A stretch of DNA of 64,000 nucleotides from contig NZ_JAFLRG010000001.1 of the NCBI RefSeq assembly GCF_017315725.1, forward strand, positions 1,302,001 through 1,366,000, read 5' to 3'. Position 1 is the first letter of the stretch, and each line of letters opens with the position of its first letter. Of this stretch, positions 39,665-47,527 are shown piece by piece. Source of the stretch: Trinickia acidisoli. GTDB lineage: Bacteria > Pseudomonadota > Gammaproteobacteria > Burkholderiales > Burkholderiaceae. The position numbers and the translations under genes were made by a program. Below the pieces are notes generated by a model. It was given only the letters and a program-made list of their open reading frames with translations, searched no databases and was not told the origin of the DNA.

Positions 39665-40818
39665 GCGGGCTCCTCGATGCGTACGCCGCTCGGAATGTTG
39701 ACGAGACGCGCGGCCATGCGCTCGGTGACGGGAAGCGGCCCGCGAGGGTTCTGCGCAAACATCGGCAGCGTATGCATCGGATCCCAGATCGGCCGCGTCA
39801 TCACACCCGCATCGTTCGTCACTTCCAAGCAAAGATCGCGTTCGGCCTCGCTGCCGAGCAGGATCGCGCACAGCCAATAGTTCGCATGCGTATGCGGCGG
39901 TTCGGCGACGAAGGGGATGTCGGCGATTTCGAACGCCTGACGGTAGCGTTCGGCAAGCGCACGCTTGAACGTCAGGAATGCATCGATCTGCTCGAGTTGC
40001 GCACAGCCGAGCGCCGCGTTCAGATTCGGCAGCCTGAAGTTGTAGCCGATCGCATCATGCTCGAAGCGCCACCGGTGGGGCACCTTCGCCGTCGTCGTCA
40101 AATGCTTGGCGCGTCGTGCGATGACGGGATCGTTCGTCATGATCGCGCCGCCACCGCCCGTGGTGCACAGCTTGTTGCCGTTGAAGCTCAATGTGCCCAA
40201 TTTTCCCGTCGTGCCGCAGTGCCGCGTGTCGCGCCGACTGCCGAGCGCCTCGGCGGCATCTTCGACGAGGGCGAGACCCCAACGCGCGCAGACATCGGCG
40301 ATTTCGTCGATGCGACACGGCAAGCCGAACGAATGCATCGGCAAGCAGGCCGCCACGCGGCGCCCCGATTCACGATGGCGTACTCCACCGTCGGTACGTT
40401 CGCAGTGCTGTTGAAGAAATTCGCTCAGCGCGTCGGGCGACATGCCGAGCGTCGTCGTCTCGACGTCGACGAATGCCGGTAGGGCACCCGCATGAACGAC
40501 CGCATTCGCGGTGGCGACAAAGCTCAGCGATTGCGTCACGACGAGCTCGCCCGGCGCCACGTCTGCGAGCAGCAGCGCCATATGCAAGGCCGTGGTGCCG
40601 TTCGTCGTCGCGATCACGTACGCGGCACCCGTAAGCTCGGCCAACATCTGTTCGAAGCGGTCGACATAGGCGCCGACGGAGGACACGAACGTCGACTCGA
40701 TCGTCGATTGCACGTAGGCCATTTCGTTGCCCGCAAAGACAGGGGCATGCAAGGGCAGCGGTCCGTGGCTGCCATACACGTCACGGACGATCTTCAGAAC
40801 GTCGTATGCGCGAGTCAT
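39661..40818 (-). CDS. DegT/DnrJ/EryC1-family aminotransferase (LegC-like)
   Basis: A 385-residue PLP-dependent sugar aminotransferase. The Schiff-base lysine lies in SFNGNKLCTTGGGGAI, and the substrate-binding NYWLCAILL and GYNFRLPNLNAALG segments are typical. LegC aminates C4 of the 4-keto sugar produced by LegB, using glutamate. It lies three bases after the dehydratase gene and overlaps the acetyltransferase gene, so three consecutive pathway steps are encoded consecutively. Confidence 0.88.
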   Translation of the reverse strand: MTRAYDVLKIVRDVYGSHGPLPLHAPVFAGNEMAYVQSTIESTFVSSVGAYVDRFEQMLAELTGAAYVIATTNGTTALHMALLLADVAPGELVVTQSLSFVATANAVVHAGALPAFVDVETTTLGMSPDALSEFLQQHCERTDGGVRHRESGRRVAACLPMHSFGLPCRIDEIADVCARWGLALVEDAAEALGSRRDTRHCGTTGKLGTLSFNGNKLCTTGGGGAIMTNDPVIARRAKHLTTTAKVPHRWRFEHDAIGYNFRLPNLNAALGCAQLEQIDAFLTFKRALAERYRQAFEIADIPFVAEPPHTHANYWLCAILLGSEAERDLCLEVTNDAGVMTRPIWDPMHTLPMFAQNPRGPLPVTERMAARLVNIPSGVRIEEPA

Positions 40819-40821
40819 GGC

Positions 40822-41826
40822 TCAGATGTTGTAGATGTCGGTTTTATAAGCCGCGAGATTGGCCGGCTCCGTGAACCACTGCACCGTTTGTGCGATGCCG
40901 CGTCGAAAGCCGTCTGGGCCACCGTATTCGGGCGTCCAACCCGTCAGCTCGTGCAAACGGCGCGCGTCGGCGACGAGCCGCTCCACCTCGCTCTTCTCGG
41001 GCCGCAATCGCGCCTGTTCGGTTTCGATGCGAATGTCCGCGCCCATCGTTTCCGCGATGACCTTCGCCGTGTCGCCGATGCTGATCTCGAATCCGCTACC
41101 GGCGTTGAGCACCTGGCCGATCGCCGCCTCGCTGTTCATGACGGCCTCGAAGGCGCGCACCGTGTCGGTCACGTAATTGAAATCGCGCGTCGGATGCAAC
41201 GCACCGAGCTTGATGGTGCGCTGCCCTTTGGCGATTTGCGTGACGATGCTCGGTATCACCGCCCGTGCGGATTGACGCGGCCCGTAAGTGTTGAACGGAC
41301 GCAGCACGGACACGGCCGTGCCGAAAGAAAGATGGAACGACAACGCGATCTGATCGGCGCCGATCTTCGATGCCGAGTAGGGCGATTGCCCTTGCAGCGG
41401 ATGATGTTCGGAGATCGGTGCCGTTCGTGCCGTGCCGTAGACTTCGCTCGTCGATGTATGCACGACGCGTGCGCCTGAATCGCGCGCGGCCTGCACGACG
41501 TTGAGGGTGCCTTTGATGTTCGTGTCGACGTAGGTATCGGGCGAATGATACGAGTAGGGGATCGCGATCAGCGCGGCCAGATGAAGGACGACGTCGCAGC
41601 CTTCGACGGCCTTGCGCACGCCGTTCGGATCGCGCACGTCGCCTGCGAACACGTCGAGGGCATGCCGGATGTCGGATCTCGTACGATCGAGCCATCCCCA
41701 AGAATTGAACGAGTTGTAAAGCACGAAGGCGCGAACGTCGTGACCCGCTCGCACGAGATGCTCGGTTAGATGCGATCCGATGAAACCGTCCGCGCCGGTG
41801 ATCAATATTTTTCTCGTCGATGGCAT
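40822..41826 (-). CDS. NAD-dependent sugar 4,6-dehydratase (LegB-like)
   Basis: A 334-residue extended-SDR enzyme. The Rossmann motif is ILITGADGFIGSHL, the catalytic triad sits in STSEVYGTA and YSASKIGADQ (YxxxK), and RPFNTYGPRQSARAVIP is conserved in LegB-type 4,6-dehydratases. It would convert GDP- or UDP-GlcNAc to the 4-keto-6-deoxy intermediate, the first committed step of legionaminic synthesis. It begins the contiguous LegB-LegC-NeuD-NeuB block. Confidence 0.88.
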   Translation of the reverse strand: MPSTRKILITGADGFIGSHLTEHLVRAGHDVRAFVLYNSFNSWGWLDRTRSDIRHALDVFAGDVRDPNGVRKAVEGCDVVLHLAALIAIPYSYHSPDTYVDTNIKGTLNVVQAARDSGARVVHTSTSEVYGTARTAPISEHHPLQGQSPYSASKIGADQIALSFHLSFGTAVSVLRPFNTYGPRQSARAVIPSIVTQIAKGQRTIKLGALHPTRDFNYVTDTVRAFEAVMNSEAAIGQVLNAGSGFEISIGDTAKVIAETMGADIRIETEQARLRPEKSEVERLVADARRLHELTGWTPEYGGPDGFRRGIAQTVQWFTEPANLAAYKTDIYNI

Positions 41827-41842
41827 GAGCGCTCCTTCGCGC

Positions 41843-43636
41843 CTAGTCGTTATCGAACATCGTCATGTTGCGTTCCAGTTCCTCGCGCGGCAGCAGCGGG
41901 TCCATGTCCTCCATGGGGCGCGACGCCAGCGTGCCGTCCGGTTGGCGGTACGAGCTCGCGCGGAAACGCTGCTGCTGCTGCGACACGCACATCTCGACGA
42001 GCCAAGGGGCGTCGTCCGCGAATACCTTGGCGATCGACGGCTGCAACTCGGCGTTCGTCGAGATGCGCAGATAGTTCAGGTTGAACGCCGCGGCGAGTTG
42101 TTCGAAGTTCGGGTTGCCTACGCCGGAATGCACGTCGGTGCCGACCTGACGGCCGTCGAAAAAGCGCGTCTGTGTGTTGCGGATGCTTTGATAGCCGTCG
42201 TTGTTGCTGATGAAGAGCTTGGCGTTCAGGCGGTGATGACCGAGGAACATCAGCTCCTGAATATTGAAGAGAACGCTGCCGTCGCCCGTGACGAGCACGC
42301 CGCGGCGCTCGCGGCCGCCGGCAACGCAGGCGCCGACGAGTGCCGGCAGGTCCCATCCCATCGCACCCATGCACGCGCTCGTGAACGCGATCTGTCCATC
42401 TTTCACGCGGTGGTTTTGATAAGCGATGATGCAGCCGTCGAGCGAGTTGCCGCTGACGACGATGTCGGTATCGCCGAGTTGGCGGGACAACTCGTCGTAT
42501 GCCGCATAAATGTCGACGTGCTCTTTTTGCAAATGTTCGGCCGAGGGCATCGGCGGGTAATCGCGTTTCCACATTGCGCAAGCGTCGAGCCAGCGCTGCG
42601 GGGTCCGGCGGTCACGCGCTTGGAGCGCCTCGCGAAACGCAGCGATGAATTCGTTCGCATCCGCGAGCACCGGAACGTCGATCGTGATGTTGCGCTTATC
42701 GAGATCGCCCTCGTCGATGTTGACGAGGATCTTTTTGGCTTTCGGCGCGAACTTCTCGCTGAATCCGATCGCCGAAATCGACAGACTCGTGCCGATCGCG
42801 AGCACCAAATCGGCGTTTTGCAGCGCGAAGTTCGCGCGGCGCTGCCCACCCGGGCCGATGCGACCTTGAAAGCAGGGATGATCCTCCGGCAGCGCGTCCA
42901 TGGCGCTGACCGTCGACATCGCGGGAACGCGCAAATCTTCGACGAGCCGTCGAAATGCGCGGCGAGCGCCGCCGAGCACGATGCCGTTGCCGTACAGCAT
43001 GACCGGCCGTTTCGCGAGCGAAAACAGATCCGCGATCTGGCTGACCACGGCGCGATCGAGCCGCGGCGTGCGTGCGACGTCGGGCACGTAAGCGTGCAAC
43101 CGATCGGGCTCGATCATCGCGGACTGAATGTCGAGCGGCAGGTTCAACCACACGGGGCCGGGCCGACCGGCACGCGCCAGATACAGACATTTCTCGAGTT
43201 CGTAGCGGATGTCTTCGGCGCGCGTGACGGTGACGGCGTGCTTCGTGACCGGCGTCGCCATCGGCGTGATGTTGATTTCTTGAGGGCCGACTTGGCGCTG
43301 GCGCGTGTAGTCGGCCATGATGCCCGTGCGCACTTGCCCGGAAATCACGAGGACCGGGATCGAATCGACCCACGCGCCCGCGATGCCGGAGAGTGCATTG
43401 GTGCTGCCGGGGCCCGTGGTGACGAGGCAAACGCCGAGACCTTCGGTCACGCGCGCATAGCCTTCGGCGGCGATGGCGCACGCCTGCTCGTGGTAGTTGC
43501 ACCAATAACGCAAGCCGGATGCGCGGCCCAGGGCGTCGCATAAATACATGATGCCGCCGCCGGATACCATGAAGACGTCCTTGACACCTTCCTCGGCGAC
43601 CCGTTGGAAGACATAGTCCGCGACGCTGATTGCCAT
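41843..43636 (-). CDS. Thiamine-diphosphate enzyme, acetohydroxyacid-synthase family
   Basis: A 597-residue ThDP enzyme with the three-domain AHAS layout. The activating glutamate is in CNYHEQACAIAAEGYAR, the central domain carries RPVMLYGNGIVLGGA, and the ThDP-metal motif runs GDGSVLFNIQELMF to NNDGYQ. Branched-chain amino-acid synthesis is unlikely here because no ilvN or ilvC is near. Within a glycan operon a YerE-like role, adding a two-carbon unit from pyruvate to a keto-sugar, is possible but unproven. I chose ATG 43636 over an in-frame TTG at 43651. Confidence 0.78.
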   Translation of the reverse strand: MAISVADYVFQRVAEEGVKDVFMVSGGGIMYLCDALGRASGLRYWCNYHEQACAIAAEGYARVTEGLGVCLVTTGPGSTNALSGIAGAWVDSIPVLVISGQVRTGIMADYTRQRQVGPQEINITPMATPVTKHAVTVTRAEDIRYELEKCLYLARAGRPGPVWLNLPLDIQSAMIEPDRLHAYVPDVARTPRLDRAVVSQIADLFSLAKRPVMLYGNGIVLGGARRAFRRLVEDLRVPAMSTVSAMDALPEDHPCFQGRIGPGGQRRANFALQNADLVLAIGTSLSISAIGFSEKFAPKAKKILVNIDEGDLDKRNITIDVPVLADANEFIAAFREALQARDRRTPQRWLDACAMWKRDYPPMPSAEHLQKEHVDIYAAYDELSRQLGDTDIVVSGNSLDGCIIAYQNHRVKDGQIAFTSACMGAMGWDLPALVGACVAGGRERRGVLVTGDGSVLFNIQELMFLGHHRLNAKLFISNNDGYQSIRNTQTRFFDGRQVGTDVHSGVGNPNFEQLAAAFNLNYLRISTNAELQPSIAKVFADDAPWLVEMCVSQQQQRFRASSYRQPDGTLASRPMEDMDPLLPREELERNMTMFDND

Positions 43637-43727
43637 ATGCGCAAGCCCCAATGAAAAATGGATGTCGTTACTCGTTTTCGTCCGCCAGTGCGTTCGCGTG
43701 GCTAAACCAGGCCGCCTGATTCCTTGT

Positions 43728-44804
43728 TTATCTCGTGTTCATTCGCTCGCGGTGCCAGGCCAATGTCCGACGAATGGCGTCATCCAACCCAATCGCGGCA
43801 TGCAAGCCCAACTCGCGCTCGATTCGTGCAAGTGCCGGCAAATAGGCCAACGGCGCGGCGCCCGGTATCGGTGTCCCTTTGATCGTCACTGCATCGGCGG
43901 GCATGCCTGCCACCGCAGCGACGCGTTGTGCCAGATGCGCGATCGAGACGGCCTCCTTGCCGCCGACGTTGTAGGGCACGCCGCTGCGCCCGCGCACCAG
44001 TATCGTGAGCAGCCAAACGACGAGATCGCCGGCGTAGAGATACGAACGCAAAGGCGTCCCGTCGCCCGTCACGACGATTTGATTTCCCGCAAGGGCATCG
44101 CGAATGAAGTTGCCGACGACGTAGTTGTGCTCGAGCGGAAGATACGGGCCGACGAACGCGAAGCAGCGTGCGATCAGAGCATTGAATCCGTGTTTGCGCG
44201 CGGCGATCGCGGTCATGACTTCCATCGTTCGCTTCGATTGACCGTAGACCAGGCGTTCCGACACATAGTCGGCGATGCCCGCGGGGCCTTCGGCAAAACG
44301 TGGCCCATCGCTCGATTCCGACGGCAAATACACGGAGCCGGAGGTCGTCAGCAACACCGACTTCGACCGGTGGCGCGCCGCCATGTCGATGATCCGACGC
44401 GTTCCGTCGATCGCCGAGTTCAACTGGCGTTCGGCCCAATCGGCGCGTTGATCGACGTTGTTTTCGGATGCGGCATGCACGATGTGCGTGCAGGGTCGCG
44501 CCGGCATTTCGAAGTCGGCCACCTCGCCGGTCACGAAGCGCAACGCTTCGCAGTCGCGCAGATGCGGTGCGCGCGTGCGCAGAAAGTGTTCGGGGTCACG
44601 GCTCAAGACGGTGATCGTCATGTCGAGCCGATGCGTTCGATCGGCCCAGATCAGCGATTCGATCAGCCAAATACCGAAGAAGCCGGTGCCGCCGGTCAGG
44701 AACAGGTGTGCGCCGCGCAGCTCGGCCCAGACCGGTGCGAGTCTCTGGTCGATGCGTTCGAGGTCGTCGCGAAACAGCGAGAAGCCGGGCGCAATCTCAT
44801 GCAT
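43728..44804 (-). CDS. NAD-dependent epimerase/dehydratase
   Basis: A 358-residue extended SDR of nucleotide-sugar metabolism. After 30 or so extra N-terminal residues, the Rossmann motif is LFLTGGTGFFGIWLIESL. The catalytic Ser/Tyr/Lys are in LTTSGSVYLP and VYGQSKRTME, and the C-terminus has PYNVGGKEAVSIAHLA. It resembles dTDP-glucose 4,6-dehydratase and UDP-glucuronate decarboxylase relatives, so a second sugar may be made besides the nonulosonate. Its start overlaps the gtrB-like gene by eight bases. Confidence 0.82.
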   Translation of the reverse strand: MHEIAPGFSLFRDDLERIDQRLAPVWAELRGAHLFLTGGTGFFGIWLIESLIWADRTHRLDMTITVLSRDPEHFLRTRAPHLRDCEALRFVTGEVADFEMPARPCTHIVHAASENNVDQRADWAERQLNSAIDGTRRIIDMAARHRSKSVLLTTSGSVYLPSESSDGPRFAEGPAGIADYVSERLVYGQSKRTMEVMTAIAARKHGFNALIARCFAFVGPYLPLEHNYVVGNFIRDALAGNQIVVTGDGTPLRSYLYAGDLVVWLLTILVRGRSGVPYNVGGKEAVSIAHLAQRVAAVAGMPADAVTIKGTPIPGAAPLAYLPALARIERELGLHAAIGLDDAIRRTLAWHRERMNTR

Positions 44805-45786
44805 CGCTGTTCTCTAGCTTCGCCTGCGAGGCTGTTTTCGGCGTCGACTCGAAGTTGATGCGCTCGTCTTCGACGACCATCGGGCGCCGCACGGTATGTG
44901 TGACGAGCAACCCGATGTATTCCCCGAGCAAGCCGACGAGCAGGAACAGAACGCCCATGAAGAAGAACAGGCTAACGGCGAGCGGCGCGATGCCCATTTG
45001 GAATTCGCTCCACGCCATGAGTTTGCGAACGAGGTAGTAGATCCCCATGAGGAAGCTCAGGCCGCTCATCGCGATGCCCAGCAACGTCGCGAGCCGCAGT
45101 GGCGCTTTCGAGTGATTGACGATACCGAGCAGCGCGCTGTCGAGGTAGACGAAAAACGTGCCCTTCGAGATGCCGCGCTTTCTGACGGGTTTGTCGAACG
45201 GCACTTCGGCGCGCGCGAAGCCGATCTCGCAGATGAGGCCGCGGAAATAGGGATACGGATCGTCGATATCGCGCAAGATGTCCATTACCGCGCGGTCGTA
45301 CAAACCGAAGCCCGTGAAGTCCTGTACTTGCTCGACGTCCGAAATGCGCGTGATGAGCGTGTAGTACGCCTTGCGCAACAACACCCGCAGGCCGCGATCC
45401 TCGTGCCCGCGGCGTACGGCGATGGCGATCTTGAAGCCTTGCTCCCAGTGTCGAATGAACTCGGGCAGCAGCTCGGGCGGGTCCTCGAGGTCCGACGCCA
45501 TGCCGATGACGGCGTCGCCCTGCGCGAGCAATAGCGCGTGATAGGGCGAGCGAATGTGGCCGAAATTGCGGACATTGACGATCGCCTTCAGACGTTTGTC
45601 GGTTCGTGCGATCGCGCGGATCACATCGACCGTGCCGTCCGTCGACGCGTTGTCGATCAAGATGATCTCGTAGTCGTATTGCGGCACTTGCCGCATCGCC
45701 GCGGTAATGCGCTCGTGCAGCTCGGCGATGTTGTCCCGTTCGTTGAAGCAGCCGGCGACGATGCTGATCAGTTTTCGGTTGCTCAT
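44797..45786 (-). CDS. GtrB-type polyprenyl-phosphate glycosyltransferase (GT2)
   Basis: A 329-residue GT2 enzyme of the DPM1/GtrB/ArnC group that loads a hexose onto undecaprenyl phosphate at the cytoplasmic face. The N-terminal SIVAGCFNERDNIAEL, IDNASTDGTVD and SDLEDPPELLPEF (acidic metal motif) are intact. Two C-terminal membrane helices lie at about residues 235-255 and 268-292. It overlaps gtrA by four bases, the classical gtrAB pairing. Confidence 0.88.
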   Translation of the reverse strand: MSNRKLISIVAGCFNERDNIAELHERITAAMRQVPQYDYEIILIDNASTDGTVDVIRAIARTDKRLKAIVNVRNFGHIRSPYHALLLAQGDAVIGMASDLEDPPELLPEFIRHWEQGFKIAIAVRRGHEDRGLRVLLRKAYYTLITRISDVEQVQDFTGFGLYDRAVMDILRDIDDPYPYFRGLICEIGFARAEVPFDKPVRKRGISKGTFFVYLDSALLGIVNHSKAPLRLATLLGIAMSGLSFLMGIYYLVRKLMAWSEFQMGIAPLAVSLFFFMGVLFLLVGLLGEYIGLLVTHTVRRPMVVEDERINFESTPKTASQAKLENSDA

Positions 45787-46214
45787 CCGCGTTGCGCCCT
45801 GTTGAAAGTGAATCGGTCATGGCCGGCATACGAGATGGCGATGCCGACGATCATCAAGAGACCTTGCGCGAGCCAAAACGCCACGCCGATCACGTTGACC
45901 AGCAGCCATAGCCCCGCGATACCGATCAGTGCGCTGCCCCCGTAGACGACGTAGCAGCGCAGGTACTCCGCGAGCCAGTGTCCGCGCGACCGGAACACGA
46001 GGAGCTTGTAGGCGACGAACGCTTCCGTGATGCAGATGACGTTGGCGATGGCTCCGATCGCGACGATATGCAGTTGGCGGTCGAGGGCGTAGTAGAGGGC
46101 GGTGGAGATGCAATAGGCAAACGCGGTATTGAATGCGCCGACCGCCAGAAACCGGAATCCCTTCCGGCTGGCGGGTCGATTCGTGGTCCGGGCGTGCTTG
46201 GGTGTCATTCGCAT
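45783..46214 (-). CDS. GtrA-family flippase
   Basis: A 143-residue protein with four membrane helices (FLAVGAFNTAFAYCISTAL opening the domain, and a last helix ending GIAISYAGHDRFTF). GtrA proteins flip undecaprenyl-phosphate-linked sugars to the periplasm for a GT-C enzyme. It is the first gene of the 15-gene minus-strand glycan operon, and its stop overlaps the gtrB-like start by four bases. Confidence 0.88.
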   Translation of the reverse strand: MRMTPKHARTTNRPASRKGFRFLAVGAFNTAFAYCISTALYYALDRQLHIVAIGAIANVICITEAFVAYKLLVFRSRGHWLAEYLRCYVVYGGSALIGIAGLWLLVNVIGVAFWLAQGLLMIVGIAISYAGHDRFTFNRAQRG

Positions 46215-46717
46215 GAGCGAGTTTTTTATCCAGGTCTAGTTGTCGGACAAACGAACTGCACTAGAAGTTTATACGAAGTGGCGTCTGGACTTCGAGATAA
46301 CGGATTCCTTACGAATGCAGTGAAAACTGAAATCGTTTTTCCTTCGTGAAATAAATATTCACGATATTGTCGAAAGCGTAGCTTGCCCTCGGTTGCGGCA
46401 GCCGCCGCACTGCGCGCCCACAAGCATCTGAGATCCCAGAATAACTTGAAATGACCTGGATAAGTTGGATTCGATACAAATTTTGCCGATTCGGTCGCTA
46501 TGAAAGCGCATTGCTGATACGGTCTTCCGTGTAAATTCGACGTGCTCCTGATAGGGTTAACGTTATGATTTCTTGAGCGGAGGCGGAAAATTCTATTGAA
46601 CGCACGTTTTAAATCGAAGCCGAGTGCCTGCTATTTGAATGGTTGGTCGATGCAAGCATTTAAATTATTTTGTACTTTTTAACTTTGTCAATGCATAAAA
46701 AATTCAAATATGCCCGA
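46215..46717. other. Long AT-richer intergenic region upstream of the glycan operon
   Basis: About 500 bases without a convincing gene, visibly more A/T-rich than the surroundings, especially 46560-46710. It separates two minus-strand units and must hold the promoter of the gtrA-led operon. A TATAAA-like -10 can be read on the minus strand near 46271-46276, without a clear -35. A minus-strand stem CCCGA/TCGGG (46711-46730), followed by T-rich sequence, may end the ankyrin gene transcript. I see no JUMPstart/ops element. Confidence 0.5.
46344..46364. promoter_or_regulatory. Palindromic operator-like site
   Basis: TCGTGAA (46344-46350) and TTCACGA (46358-46364) are perfect inverted repeats separated by seven A/T bases, the shape of a dimeric transcription-factor site. 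It lies 130 bases upstream of the gtrA start. The regulator is unknown. Confidence 0.4.
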
Positions 46718-47527
46718 CTATCGAAGCTCGGGAATGACGAATGACCGATAGTCGAAGGATGTAGGCAGGCTCGGGAAGTAGCCGGGCACGGTGCCGCACA
46801 TGCCGAGGTACTTGGCGTCCCAGGCTTGATCGGTTTTCCGTTCGACGCGGAAGTGCCTTTGCGGCGAACATTGCCTGTCCGTGTTGTCGAGGTTGGACAG
46901 CGTTTCCCATTCGATGGCTACGTGCTCGCCGTCCACCTTGCAAATCTTTCCCTGTAGCAAGAGTGTCGTAGCGGGCGTCGCGCATACGTCGGGGCGCGGG
47001 CCGGTGGGAGAGAATGCGACGGCCACTTGGCTGCCGAGCCTGAAGTACTTGATCGGCGTATCGAGGAAGCCGTGACCGATTTCATAGGTGGCCGATGCAC
47101 CATAGATCTGCACGAACATATTCAGCGCGCGGCGCTTGTCGAGCTTCGTTGCAAGGCCCACGGCCTGGGCCACTTGCAATTGATCGTCCTGCATCAAGAC
47201 GGCTTTCAGGCTGTCAGGGTCGTCGGCGAGCACCGCTTCGGTCGCCGCGGAGTGATTAGTCGTACTAAGCAAATACGGGTTCGGCTGGTAGCGCAACAGC
47301 AGTTCGGTGATTTCGCGATCGTGCGATCGGATCGCTTGCATCAAGGGCGTGTCGCCGCGCGCGTCTTGGGTATTTTGTTTCGCTCCCTTCGTGATCAGTA
47401 GCCGAATGAGCGGCGGATAGTGCGCGGCCACCGCGTGCGTCAGATCGTCGTTGTAGTCGAATTGAGAAAAAGCCGTAATCGGAATGCAGGCGAGCGCGAT
47501 GAAGGCTGCCGTCTTTGCGAGCGTCAT
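46718..47527 (-). CDS. Exported ankyrin-repeat protein
   Basis: A 269-residue protein with a Sec signal peptide (MTLAKTAAFIALACIPITAF, cleavage near SQ-FD) and two or three ankyrin repeats at about residues 30-120 (HYPPLIRLLITKGAKQNTQD, GDTPLMQAIRSHDREITELL). The C-terminal 130 residues or so match no family I recognise; they contain three cysteines that could form disulfides in the periplasm. Its start overlaps the upstream acyltransferase stop by four bases. Function unknown. Confidence 0.75.
   Translation of the reverse strand: MTLAKTAAFIALACIPITAFSQFDYNDDLTHAVAAHYPPLIRLLITKGAKQNTQDARGDTPLMQAIRSHDREITELLLRYQPNPYLLSTTNHSAATEAVLADDPDSLKAVLMQDDQLQVAQAVGLATKLDKRRALNMFVQIYGASATYEIGHGFLDTPIKYFRLGSQVAVAFSPTGPRPDVCATPATTLLLQGKICKVDGEHVAIEWETLSNLDNTDRQCSPQRHFRVERKTDQAWDAKYLGMCGTVPGYFPSLPTSFDYRSFVIPELR

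Noticed and set aside
41780..43543. A 587-codon plus-strand frame opposite the ThDP enzyme
   Set aside because: The minus-strand gene has all ThDP motifs and is in operon phase; the opposite frame is compositionally typical of a shadow.
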